Part shown: in pieces, positions 16,427 through 25,121 of the stretch
Layout: every line of letters begins with the position of its first letter
Numbering within the stretch: the stretch's first letter is position 1
Assembly: GCA_965214475.1 (NCBI GenBank)
Contig: OZ243953.1
Location: 1,426,001-1,490,000 of the forward strand
From: SIRX01 sp965214475
GTDB lineage: Bacteria > Actinomycetota > Rubrobacteria > Rubrobacterales > Rubrobacteraceae
Reading direction: 5' to 3'
DNA: 64,000 bases
Position numbers and translations under genes: made by a program
The notes under the pieces: model-generated
Database searches by the model: none
Seen by the model: only the letters and a program-made list of their open reading frames with translations
What the model was told of the DNA's origin: nothing

Positions 16427-17725
16427 TTAAGTTTTGTTTTTCTTCCCGTTTTTCTCTTCCAGATGCCGCCGCACCAGGTCGAACGCCCGGTTGGCGCTCC
16501 GCTCCCTTATGGCAGTACGGGAACGCGCCCAGGCCGAGAGATCCAGCTTCTCGGCGAAGCTGCCGTCGGCGCCCGCGAGCCCGATCCAGACGAGCCCCAC
16601 GAACTTCTCTTCGGTCCCACCGTCCGGCCCGGCGACTCCCGTAACGGAGAGCCCGTAGTCGGCCCCGGAAGCCTTTCTAACGCCTTCGGCCATCTTTAGC
16701 GCCACCGGCTCGCTCACCGCCCCGTGCTCCACCAAAATTTCCTCCGGCACGCCGAGCAGCCGTTCTTTGGACTCGTTGGTGTAGGTGACGAGACCTTCTT
16801 TGAAATACGCCGAAGATCCCGGCAAGTCCGTGAGGCGTTTGGCGAGCAGTCCGCCGGTACAACTTTCGGCGAGGGCCAGGGTCTTGCCACCGGCGTCGAG
16901 TAGTCTCGCCAAGGCGCTCTCCAGGGTCTCTTCGTCTTCGCCGAAATAGTAGTCGCCGAGTCGGGAGAGGATGTCCCGGGACACGGGCTCTATCTTGTCT
17001 TCGGCCTCCTCCGGGGTAGCGGCGCGGCTGGTGATACGGAGACGCACCTTTCCCTGTCCGGCCAGGGGCGCGACCGTTGGGTCTTCGGCGTCGAGGAGGT
17101 CCTGCACTTGCTCGGCCAGTGCGGACTCCCCGATGCCGGCGAACCAGAGGGTTTTGGAGATGATGGAACCGTCGCTGCGGCTCTCCACCAGTGGGGTTAG
17201 GGTCTCGTGGAACATATTCTTCATCTCCCCCGGAACACCGGGGAAGGTGGCGAATAGCGTGCCGTTTACTTCTAACAGGGCCCCCGGCGCCGTGCCTAGA
17301 GGGTTCGGGATCAACTCTGTACCCTCCGGGAAGAGGGCTTGCTTGTAATTCGATGGCGTCGGCTTGCGGCCAAAGCGGGCGAACATCTCGTCTACGTGCT
17401 GGCGGGCCGCTTCGTACTCGACCATCTTTTTGCCGGCGAGTTGGGCCAGGCATTCGTTCGTTATGTCGTCGGAGGTCGGGCCGAGGCCGCCGGTCGTTAT
17501 TATCAGATCTGACCGGGTAGCGGCTTCCTTCATGGCGCCGACTATACGGTCCTTGTTGTCCCCGACGGTGGTGTGCCGGTAGATGCCAACCCCCAGCCGG
17601 GCGAGGTTGTTGCTCAACCAGGCGGTATTGGTGTCTACCAGATCTCCCAGCAGCATCTCAGTGCCAATGGTAATGATCTCCGCGCTCGCTATATTCTCTG
17701 TGTTGTTCTCTTTCTCTTTTTGCAT
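16427..17725 (-). CDS. cinA: CinA family nicotinamide-nucleotide amidohydrolase/pyrophosphatase
   Basis: 432 residues, full length. The N-terminal MoCF-like COG1058 domain (about 15-180) has IGTEMLLGDLVDTNTAWLS and TTGGLGPTSDD. The C-terminal amidase domain (about 265-420) has ALAESCTGGLLAKRLTDLPG, FKEGLVTYTNESK and YGLSVTGVAGPDGGTEEKFV. CinA proteins deamidate NMN and hydrolyse ADP-ribose-type nucleotides in pyridine-nucleotide recycling. ATG start. The gene is divergent from nif3, with only 14-23 bp between starts. The structured RNA lies immediately downstream on the same strand. Confidence 0.95.
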   Translation of the reverse strand: MQKEKENNTENIASAEIITIGTEMLLGDLVDTNTAWLSNNLARLGVGIYRHTTVGDNKDRIVGAMKEAATRSDLIITTGGLGPTSDDITNECLAQLAGKKMVEYEAARQHVDEMFARFGRKPTPSNYKQALFPEGTELIPNPLGTAPGALLEVNGTLFATFPGVPGEMKNMFHETLTPLVESRSDGSIISKTLWFAGIGESALAEQVQDLLDAEDPTVAPLAGQGKVRLRITSRAATPEEAEDKIEPVSRDILSRLGDYYFGEDEETLESALARLLDAGGKTLALAESCTGGLLAKRLTDLPGSSAYFKEGLVTYTNESKERLLGVPEEILVEHGAVSEPVALKMAEGVRKASGADYGLSVTGVAGPDGGTEEKFVGLVWIGLAGADGSFAEKLDLSAWARSRTAIRERSANRAFDLVRRHLEEKNGKKNKT

Positions 17726-17730
17726 GCCGA

Positions 17731-17736
17731 TATTCT
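17731..17736 (+). promoter_or_regulatory. Possible -10 element for the Nif3-like gene
   Basis: TATTCT sits 12 bp upstream of the in-frame GTG at 17749, so transcription would start at about 17743-17745 and leave an almost leaderless message. The -35 would lie inside cinA. Confidence 0.35.
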
Positions 17737-17748
17737 ACAATGCAGGCC

Positions 17749-18831
17749 GTGGCAAACGTCAGGGAAATAGCAGCGGCGATCGAAAGCATAGCGCCGGGCC
17801 CGCTGGCCGAAGGCTGGGATAACTCCGGGCTTCAGGTTGGGAGTCCGGGCTCGGAGGTGGGCCGGGTACTGGTCGCGCTCACCCCACTGCCGGAAGTGTT
17901 CGACGAAGCGGAGAAGTTGGGGGCGGATTTTCTCTTATTCCACCACCCCCTAATCTTCGGGGGTCTTAACTCGGTAGATACTGGTTCGTACCCGGGAGAT
18001 CTCGTAGCCCGCGCCATACGAAATGGCATCACCGTCTACGCAGCCCACACGAGCTACGATGCCGCTCCGGAAGGCGTCTCGGTTGCGCTGGCGAACGCCC
18101 TCGGTCTGCAGGGTCCGATAGAAGTAGTTTCTCCCCGCGGCGAACTGCGCAAGCTCGTGGTCTTTGTTCCGGAGGAAAACGTAGAACAAGTCGCCGACGC
18201 GCTAGATGAGGCTGGAGCCGGAGGCATCGGGGACTACACCCACTGCACCTTCCGCACCCCCGGAACGGGAACGTTCCTGCCCGGCGAATCGGCGGACCCG
18301 TACCTCGGAAAGCGGGGCGAACTGGAAAGAGCACCGGAGGTCCGCTTGGAGACCGTCGTTCCGGCACACCTTGCGGCCCAGGCGGCAGCCACCGCGACCG
18401 AAGCCCATCCTTACGAGGAAACCGCCCTCGACGTCTACCCTGCCGAAGGCCACCCGGACGGTTACGGCTACGGACGTATCGGACGGCTACCGCAACCACT
18501 GAAGCCCGGAGAGTTGGCGGAGAAAGTTTCAAGCTCTTTAGGCTTCCCGGTCCGGCTCCTCGCAGACCCGGAGCCCGAACGACGCATAGAGCGAATCGCC
18601 GTTCTAGGAGGGTCCGGCGGCTCCTTTATCCCCGAAGTCGCGGCTTCGGGCGCGCAGGCCTACGTCACCGGCGACCTCAACTACCACGACGCGCTGCTCG
18701 CGGAGTTTCTAGGCCTCGTCGCCATAGACGCCGGGCACGCCGCGACGGAGCTTCCCTGTCTCGCACCGCTGGCCGGACGGCTGGCAGAGCTGGTGGATGT
18801 TCCGGTAGAGGTTAGCGAGGTTCGTCGTTAG
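17749..18831 (+). CDS. Nif3-like dinuclear metal centre protein
   Basis: About 360 residues. The NIF3 halves carry AEGWDNSGLQVG, LFHHPLIFGG, the metal-ligand AAHTSYDAAPEGV, VTGDLNYHDALLAE and DAGHAATELP. A PII-like insert (about 130-230, from LVVFVPEENVEQV) is typical of the longer YqfO form. Hexameric toroid proteins of this family bind two divalent metals; some are proposed GTP cyclohydrolase-like hydrolases, function unsettled. I place the start at GTG 17749 (MANVREIAAAIE fits family starts) although an in-frame ATG lies at 17740. No ribosome site precedes either. Confidence 0.9.
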   Translation: MANVREIAAAIESIAPGPLAEGWDNSGLQVGSPGSEVGRVLVALTPLPEVFDEAEKLGADFLLFHHPLIFGGLNSVDTGSYPGDLVARAIRNGITVYAAHTSYDAAPEGVSVALANALGLQGPIEVVSPRGELRKLVVFVPEENVEQVADALDEAGAGGIGDYTHCTFRTPGTGTFLPGESADPYLGKRGELERAPEVRLETVVPAHLAAQAAATATEAHPYEETALDVYPAEGHPDGYGYGRIGRLPQPLKPGELAEKVSSSLGFPVRLLADPEPERRIERIAVLGGSGGSFIPEVAASGAQAYVTGDLNYHDALLAEFLGLVAIDAGHAATELPCLAPLAGRLAELVDVPVEVSEVRR

Positions 18832-18837
18832 CGACGG

Positions 18838-19179
18838 CTAATCTCTCTCTTCTTGGAATCTGTTCTGTGGTAACGGCTGAGCAACATCATACTCTATGTT
18901 TTTTAAGAAAGATACATTTCCCAACCACCAGGGGACCTCGGAAAAAGGCTTAACAACAAAGCGCACACGCTCAGAAGAAGTTATCGGTTCGCCTGCACGA
19001 GGAGAGCCCACATGATATACCCATTCGCAGCCTGCTTCACCTATACACTCTGCTCCATGACGCAAATTATTAACGTTATTCAGAGCATACTCAATACCCC
19101 ACGTATAGCCTCTCAGGAAACCTACGCTGAAAGCAAAGATTATTCCCGTTATTGTTCCTGCAGCTACTTTAACTCTCAA
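18838..19179 (-). CDS. Hypothetical exported or anchored small protein
   Basis: 113 residues with one N-terminal hydrophobic helix (VAAGTITGIIFAFSVGFL), then a soluble part with two Cys (about 44 and 50) that could form a disulfide. No domain recognised. It converges with the Nif3 gene, 6 bp from its stop. Base composition is lower in GC than its neighbours. Confidence 0.6.
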   Translation of the reverse strand: MRVKVAAGTITGIIFAFSVGFLRGYTWGIEYALNNVNNLRHGAECIGEAGCEWVYHVGSPRAGEPITSSERVRFVVKPFSEVPWWLGNVSFLKNIEYDVAQPLPQNRFQEERD

Positions 19180-19328
19180 AGAAAATCACTCCCTAAGATC
19201 TGTCCTTCAGCCTCTAACTTTTCTGTACGGCTAGTCTAATCTTGACTTCCTGTACCTGCATGTGTATCAGATAGACACCTGAGCGGGTGAAATCGTTCCG
19301 GTAATACTCAGACCCCGCTTCACGGTCT

Positions 19329-20273
19329 CTACTTCATAAACCGTTCCAGCTCTTCCCGGGTCGGTAGCGCGCTCATGGCCCCGTAGTCCGTGCAGGCGAA
19401 CGCGCCGGCGGCCGTTCCGCGCCGCGCCGCCTCGCGCACGGTCTCTTCGTCGAAAGAGTCTGTCTCAGAGAGGTGAGTGAGGGTGGCAGCCAGAAAAGCA
19501 TCCCCCGCACCGGTCGCGTCCACTACCTCTACCTCGAAGGCGGGTACGCTGCCGCTAAATTCGGAGGTGGCGTAGAATGCGCCGTCCGATCCCAGGCTGA
19601 CCAGCACGAGCTCGACGCCGCGCTCCATAAGGACTTGCGCGGCCTCCTCGCTACTCTCCACACCGAGCAGCGGCCAGAGCTCATCGTCGCTCAGTTTGAC
19701 GATGCGAGAAACGTCGAAGAGCGGTTCCACGGCTTCGCGAGCTGCTTCCACACTCTCCCAGAGGTGTTCGCGGAAATTTACGTCGAAGGCTACGGAGACA
19801 CCCTGTTCATCGGCGAGCTTCGCCATTTCCATCGTGGCCGAAGCTACGGGGTCTTGGATCAGGGGTATGCTCCCGAAATTTACGAAGGAAACCTCGAAGA
19901 GTAGCTCTTCCGAGATATCCTCCGGGGAGAGTAGCTCGTCGGCGGCGGGGTCCGAGCGGTAGAAGGTAAACTCCCGGTCGCCCTCGCCATCTATCTCCAC
20001 GAAAGCCAGCGAGGTTCGCGTCGGCGGCTCACAGCGCCGCACCCCGCCGGTGTCCACACCTTCAGCCTCCAGCGCATTCAGAATGAAGTTGCCGAAAAGG
20101 TCGTCGCCGACGCTACCGACGAACGCGGCCTCCGCCCCGAGCCTTGAAGCCGCCACGGCCACGTTGGCCGGAGCGCCGCCGGGCCGGGCCGTGAACGGCA
20201 TCTCTACCGCCGAACTTTCCTCGCCCCGGTAGATATCCGCAACGACCTCGCCCAAAGCCACTATCTTCCCCAA
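19329..20273 (-). CDS. PfkB-family carbohydrate kinase, probable fructokinase
   Basis: 314 residues, full length for ribokinase-type kinases. GEVVADIYRG starts the fold, RPGGAPANVAVAASRLG is the first PfkB signature, and VEVVDATGAGDAFLAATL (about 256) holds the catalytic Asp. It phosphorylates a sugar with ATP; fructose is the best guess. It lies 31 bp downstream of manA on the same strand, so the pair could turn fructose into fructose-6-phosphate and then mannose-6-phosphate. Confidence 0.9.
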   Translation of the reverse strand: MGKIVALGEVVADIYRGEESSAVEMPFTARPGGAPANVAVAASRLGAEAAFVGSVGDDLFGNFILNALEAEGVDTGGVRRCEPPTRTSLAFVEIDGEGDREFTFYRSDPAADELLSPEDISEELLFEVSFVNFGSIPLIQDPVASATMEMAKLADEQGVSVAFDVNFREHLWESVEAAREAVEPLFDVSRIVKLSDDELWPLLGVESSEEAAQVLMERGVELVLVSLGSDGAFYATSEFSGSVPAFEVEVVDATGAGDAFLAATLTHLSETDSFDEETVREAARRGTAAGAFACTDYGAMSALPTREELERFMK

Positions 20274-20303
20274 AGTTTCCTCCCCACAAAATCTTCGCGA
20301 CTA

Positions 20304-21368
20304 CTAAACGTCAACCTCGCCCAAGCCCCGTATCTCCTCGTCGGAGTAACCAGCCGCCCGCAGCGGCGAAACGACATCCCGGTCGAGATCCGGCACGTAG
20401 CAGATTACCAGGCTCGCCTCCCTCTCGGGGACGATGCGCGCCTCACCTATAGCCGCCGGCAAGATACAGGACTCACCGAGTCCTAACGATTCTACGCCGT
20501 CCGGATACTCGATGCTCACCGCCTCACCGACATTCGAGAGTGTCAGGAAACGCCGGGGATGTGACGGAATCGTCCGCGGGGCCGTCAAACTCCAGCGTTC
20601 GAGGGCGAAGTGCGGCCCCGCGCAGCACAGAACGCGCCGGTTGGGGACTTCTTCCAGTACCAGTCCTGGGTTCGGGCGGGGTTTGTAGTCCTTTTTCAGT
20701 TCGTCCAGCGTGGCCTCGATGTTGGCGTCCCACTCCTCTTCGGGCAGGCGGTTTCCGTACAGGTCTTCCGGCATTACGGACTGTCCCAGGTCGGAGGTCT
20801 GTTGCACCTCGAAGACCAGGGCATCGGGGCCAAAGGCGTGCAGAATACCGCCCGGCACGTAGATGGTGTCGCCGGCGCTTATGGGATACCGGAACATCAC
20901 CGAATCGTAGTCCTGTGCCTTGAAAGCCTTGAAGAGTTCGTCGTGCCCGGCTTCCTCCCGAACGCCCGCCAGAATCGTCGCGTCTTCGGCGGCCCAGAGG
21001 ATGTGCCAGGCCTCGGTTTTTCCGTGCGGTTCGCCGTGCTTCCGGCGGGCGGTCTCGTCGTCAGCGTGCAGGTGGACCGGGAGCATGTGTGACGCGTCGA
21101 GGAACTTCTCCAGCAGCGGGAAATGCGGGCCGCGCCAACCTTCGCCGACCAATTCATCCGGGAACTGTTCGACCAGGTCGTGGAACCCGCGTCCGGCGTA
21201 CTCGCCATTCTTTACCGTCGCCCGGGCGTCGCGGTAGTCACTGACCTCCCAGGTCTCGGCCACGACGCCGTCGGGCACGTCGGTTTTGACGAGTTGGTCC
21301 GGTATCCGGCGCTCCCCGAACGCGTAGGACCGGACATGGTAGGTAAGTTTTATCGGGTAGCAGTTCAT
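20304..21368 (-). CDS. manA: Class I mannose-6-phosphate isomerase
   Basis: 354 residues. The cupin metal site shows LPVHLHADDETA (HxH in place of the usual QxH), GKTEAWHILWA (Glu) and GGILHAFGPDALVFEVQQTS (His and substrate Arg-region). It converts fructose-6-phosphate and mannose-6-phosphate, feeding mannosylation and mannosylglycerate-type solutes. MNCYPIKLTYHV fits family starts. No ribosome site precedes its ATG; translation may be coupled to a 10-codon upstream frame that ends on the start codon. Confidence 0.9.
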   Translation of the reverse strand: MNCYPIKLTYHVRSYAFGERRIPDQLVKTDVPDGVVAETWEVSDYRDARATVKNGEYAGRGFHDLVEQFPDELVGEGWRGPHFPLLEKFLDASHMLPVHLHADDETARRKHGEPHGKTEAWHILWAAEDATILAGVREEAGHDELFKAFKAQDYDSVMFRYPISAGDTIYVPGGILHAFGPDALVFEVQQTSDLGQSVMPEDLYGNRLPEEEWDANIEATLDELKKDYKPRPNPGLVLEEVPNRRVLCCAGPHFALERWSLTAPRTIPSHPRRFLTLSNVGEAVSIEYPDGVESLGLGESCILPAAIGEARIVPEREASLVICYVPDLDRDVVSPLRAAGYSDEEIRGLGEVDV

Positions 21369-21397
21369 AGCGTCGTCCCGGTGTTCGAAGTAGTCAT
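21365..21397 (-). CDS. Ten-codon upstream leader frame coupled to manA
   Basis: ATG at 21397, preceded by GGAG, encodes MTTSNTGTTL and ends with a TGA that overlaps the manA ATG as ATGA. manA lacks its own ribosome site. This suggests translational coupling. It is too short for homology support. Confidence 0.4.
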   Translation of the reverse strand: MTTSNTGTTL

Positions 21398-21492
21398 CCT
21401 AGTCTCCTTTCTCCTGAAAATAATTCTACTCCCACTCGCAGCCCGGCACCGGGTGTTCGGCACGCCGGTAATGGCGGATGTACCATCCACGA

Positions 21493-23070
21493 ATGGGTAG
21501 CATCCTGAGATCCATCTTTTCCATGTCAGCGGCGACTTCGCTCTCCCGAGTTACCGGCTACCTGCGAACGATGACCCAGGCGGCCACGCTCGGCACGGGC
21601 GCGGTCGCCGGAGCCTACACGCTCTCCAACGCGCTGCCGACCCAGATCTACGAGCTGTTCATGGGCGGCCTGCTCTCATCCATCCTGGTCCCCCTGCTCA
21701 TAGAACGTCTCGCCCGCCGCGGAGAAGAGGACGCCCGGGCTTTTATCAACGCGCTACTTACGCTCATCATGCCGCTGCTGGTGCTGCTGGCGGCGCTTGG
21801 GGTCTTCTTTGCCGAACCCATCATTTTGCTGACCACCGACTGGTCTTCCTCGCTTTCCTCCGAAGAATCGACCCGTCGAATAGAACTCGCCGTTTTATTG
21901 TTCCGGGTTTTTGCACTGCAGATCGTCTTCTACGGTGCGGGCGCGCTCGCCACCGGGATACTGAACGCCCACCGGCGCTTTTTCCTGCCTACCTTTGCCC
22001 CGGTGCTGAACAACCTGGTCGTCATCCTCTCTTTTACCGGCTACGCGCTACTGTCTGGCCGCAACCCGGAGGCCGCCGTCTATACGCTCGCCATCGGCAC
22101 CACTTTCGGTGTCGCGGTGATGTCCCTCATCCTGATCCCGCCGGTCCTGTGGCTCGGCTACAGACCACGTTTTCGGGTCGGGCATCCGGCGCTGGGATCT
22201 GCCCTGAAGCTCGCCGCACCCGTGATTCTCTTCGTGGCGGCTACAGTCGGGGTTCAGGTCGTCGCGAACCTCTTCGCCTCTCGCTCCGATGGCGTGGACG
22301 AGCTGTACTACGCTTTCATCATCTTCCTGCTCCCCTACGGCATCTTCGTGGTCTCGATAGTCACCGCCCTGGTCCCAGACCTCTCCAACAAATACACTCG
22401 GCGCGACGCAAATGGTTACCGCTCCACGCTCTCTTTCGGGCTTCGCACCACGCTATTCGTGACCGTTCCGGCGCTGGCCGCTCTGGTCGCGTTCGCTATC
22501 CCGATAGTAAGTTTGCTCTACCAGCGCGGCGAGTTCGGATTCGAAGACACGCGTCTGGTGGCCGCGGTTCTGGCCGCGTTTGCGGTCGGTCTGCCCGGCT
22601 ACGCGGTACAGTTGGTGCTGGTCCGCTCCTTCTACGCCCGCCAGAACTCCGTAACACCCGCCCTGCTGAATACCGGCCTTTTGGTCCTCTTTGTCGGTCT
22701 CGCCTACTTATTGTCTTCGGCCTACGGGCTTGTCGGGGTCGCCCTCGGGTTCTCCACGGCCTACACGCTGCTAGCCCTAACGCTACTCTTCGCCATGAAC
22801 CGGGAGATTGAAGGCTTGGAAGGCCGGCGTCTGACCACATCCCTGGCAAAGATGCTTATAGCCGGGCTCGTAATGTACGCCGTCGCCCGAACCGGAATCT
22901 CACTGACGGGCACTGGCTCCTCCAGCCTCGGGCGCGCGTTCGTCCTTGGCGGGGTCGGTGGCGCCTCTTTCGCGGCATATCTCGGGACCGCTTTCCTTCT
23001 CCGGGTGGAGGAGCTGCGCGCCGCCGTCTCGGTATTTAGTAACTCCAAAACAGAACAAGAAACCTTGTAG
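21493..23070 (+). CDS. murJ: Lipid II flippase MurJ-like (MviN family)
   Basis: About 525 residues with roughly fourteen membrane helices. The N-terminal LRSIFSMSAATSLSRVTGYL and MGGLLSSILVPLL, and the later YQRGEFGFEDT, are typical MviN/MurJ motifs. MurJ flips the peptidoglycan precursor lipid II across the membrane. I prefer the ATG at 21493 because MGSILRSIFS resembles family starts; another ATG lies five codons upstream. It is divergent from manA and followed by two small membrane-protein genes. Confidence 0.88.
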   Translation: MGSILRSIFSMSAATSLSRVTGYLRTMTQAATLGTGAVAGAYTLSNALPTQIYELFMGGLLSSILVPLLIERLARRGEEDARAFINALLTLIMPLLVLLAALGVFFAEPIILLTTDWSSSLSSEESTRRIELAVLLFRVFALQIVFYGAGALATGILNAHRRFFLPTFAPVLNNLVVILSFTGYALLSGRNPEAAVYTLAIGTTFGVAVMSLILIPPVLWLGYRPRFRVGHPALGSALKLAAPVILFVAATVGVQVVANLFASRSDGVDELYYAFIIFLLPYGIFVVSIVTALVPDLSNKYTRRDANGYRSTLSFGLRTTLFVTVPALAALVAFAIPIVSLLYQRGEFGFEDTRLVAAVLAAFAVGLPGYAVQLVLVRSFYARQNSVTPALLNTGLLVLFVGLAYLLSSAYGLVGVALGFSTAYTLLALTLLFAMNREIEGLEGRRLTTSLAKMLIAGLVMYAVARTGISLTGTGSSSLGRAFVLGGVGGASFAAYLGTAFLLRVEELRAAVSVFSNSKTEQETL

Positions 23071-23123
23071 TGCCTGGCGCGTATATACAGGTAATTGCGG
23101 CGAGCTTTCAGGAGGTTTAGCGG

Positions 23124-23603
23124 ATGGCCGAGGAACAGAGGAACTATGGCATAGAGCCGGAACCGGAAGATTCAGGCTCCGGAGGTTTCGGCTCTGGGAC
23201 ACTGTCATCCACGGTGGAGATGAGCCCCAGCGACGAGAACACCTGGTCGGTATTGTCGCATCTGTCTGTCTTCCTGAATCTCTTTACGGGTTTTCTGGGG
23301 CCGGTGGCCGCGCTCATTATCTGGCTGGTCTACAAAGATCGCTCTCCGAGGGTGTCTTTCCATGCCTTGCAATCGCTGTGGTATCAGGTAGCGTGGTTAG
23401 TGATCCTGTCGGTAGGCTGGACCGTTTCATTCGCCTTGACGGCCGTCCTGATCGGCTTTTTGATGCTGCCGTTGATGCTTGTCCTCAGCCTGGTTCCGTT
23501 TGTCCACGCGGCCTACGCCGCCTACAAGGTAAACGAAGGAGTAGACTATCGGTATCTCTGGGTGGCGGACATGGTCAGCGGAGAGCACAAAGCCGAGATG
23601 TAA
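23124..23603 (+). CDS. DUF4870-like membrane protein
   Basis: 159 residues. An acidic N-terminal tail (about 1-38) precedes SDENTWSVLSHLSVFLNLFT and three membrane helices, with RVSFHALQSLWYQ between the first two. This matches the DUF4870/Tic20-like pattern. Strong CAGGAGG ribosome site before ATG. Unknown function; often found with stress-envelope genes. Confidence 0.8.
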   Translation: MAEEQRNYGIEPEPEDSGSGGFGSGTLSSTVEMSPSDENTWSVLSHLSVFLNLFTGFLGPVAALIIWLVYKDRSPRVSFHALQSLWYQVAWLVILSVGWTVSFALTAVLIGFLMLPLMLVLSLVPFVHAAYAAYKVNEGVDYRYLWVADMVSGEHKAEM

Positions 23604-23635
23604 GTTTCGGTAAACGATAGAAGGAGAAGATTAAC

Positions 23636-23905
23636 GTGATCGGAATGGGAATCGTAAGCTGGATCCTGGTAGGGATTATCGCCGGCATAATAGCGAAGGT
23701 CGTTATGCCGGGCATAGATCCCGGCGGCTTCCTCCTGACGCCCATTATCGGTATGGCCGGCGCCGTGGTAGGCGGGATCGTGTTTCGCCTACTCGGCGGA
23801 ATAGGCGCCACGGGCTTCAACCCATGGTCTATCCTGGTCGCCACGGTCGGGGCCATGATCCTGCTCTTCGTCTACCGACTCTTCGCCGGACGGAAAACCG
23901 TCTAG
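23636..23905 (+). CDS. GlsB/YeaQ/YmgE family stress-response membrane protein
   Basis: 89 residues, three glycine-rich helices with GIIAGIIAKVVMPG, GGFLLTPIIGMAGAVVGG and a final hydrophobic segment. This is the transglycosylase-associated-protein (PF04226) pattern. GTG start behind AAGGAGAAG. It is probably co-transcribed with the DUF4870-like gene, 32 bp upstream. Confidence 0.85.
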   Translation: MIGMGIVSWILVGIIAGIIAKVVMPGIDPGGFLLTPIIGMAGAVVGGIVFRLLGGIGATGFNPWSILVATVGAMILLFVYRLFAGRKTV

Positions 23906-23935
23906 ATCCCGGCGGGTTACTCGGCAAATAGCGCG

Positions 23936-24971
23936 TTGGAGAAAACGCTCGCCGACAACCCGCCTCTTTCACGGTCCATCCTCAGCACTGCCGACCCGGA
24001 AGAGATCCGTCGAAAACTCGACATCTTTTGCAACACGTATCTCGACTCGGAATTAGAACAAGTCTTTCTCTTCCATCTGAGTGTCGGTGCTTCATTTGGC
24101 CTACTTCTCCGCAACGGACGCTGCATCTTCCTCAAAACCCATCCACCGGAGCGTCCATCAGAATATCTGGAGGCCGTTCATCTCGTACAGGCTCATCTGC
24201 ATCTTCGGAACTTCCCGTGCCCGGAACCCCTGATCGGACCTCGCCCCTTTGTCATAGGTCTCGCCACCGTAGACGAGTTCGTTGATAGGGGTCAGATCCC
24301 CGACGGACACGACCCAAAAGTCCGAAGGGAAGTGGCAAAAGAGCTCGTCCGCCAGATAGATCCGCCGGAGAAGTACCAGACCTCCGGGGCCTCGAAAAAG
24401 GCTGGCCCTGGCCCCGCGAGGACGCGCTGTGGCCCCCGCGCCCCACAATGCCCTCTTCGACTTCGAGGCCACTACTGAAGGAGCCGGGTGGATCGACAAT
24501 GCAGCCTCCAAAGCGAAAGCGTTAGTTGACGACTTCGATGGTTGGATAATCGTCGGCCACACCGACTGGAGTGTGGACCAGGTCCGCCTGGAAAGTGGAA
24601 AAGTTTCCGTCGTCTACGACTGGGACTCGCTACGTCCGGAGAAAGAAGTTGTTGTTGTAGGCATCGCCGCCTCCAACTTCACCGCGACGTGGGGCCTCGG
24701 CGTCCCCAACCTACCCACTCCCGAAGAGACCCAACTCTTCGTTAAAGACTACGAGACAGCGCGTGGCGAGAAGTTCTCAGGAGCGGAACATGAGGCTATC
24801 GCCGCCGCGGCGATCTACGCCATCGCCTACATATCCCGCTGCGAACACGCCGTAGATGTGGAAGGCGAAGACTTACAGGGAAGTTTTCGTGAGGCGCTTC
24901 CCCATCATAAAGAGGCTCACCTGAAGTCCGTCAACTCGACTCTACAATCTATTCTGATCCACGAGGAGTAG
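23936..24971 (+). pseudogene. Frame-disrupted aminoglycoside-phosphotransferase-like gene
   Basis: A TTG-started frame gives the N-lobe (LRNGRCIFLKTHPPER) up to about 24385. The next stretch reads GLEKGWPWPREDALWPPRP in a second frame (about 24388-24440). The third frame then carries HNALFDFEATTEG, the catalytic-loop region VGHTDWSVDQVRLES and the Mg-binding SVVYDWDSLRPE to a stop at 24971. Two shifts in the same direction break one kinase-like ORF of about 340 codons. Either the gene is dead or there are two single-base sequence errors. The intact family phosphorylates small molecules such as choline, homoserine or aminoglycosides. Confidence 0.7.
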
Positions 24972-25121
24972 CAGTGGTGACCGCCTGCGACAAAGATCGC
25001 CGACCGCGGTTACTGTCACCCCTGGTGTAGTAAGTCGCTGTGCGCCTAGCGACACTGAGACTGTACAAGAACCCCGTCGTGGTAGGGTTTTGATGACAAC
25101 AGAGAGAAAGAAGTGTGGACG

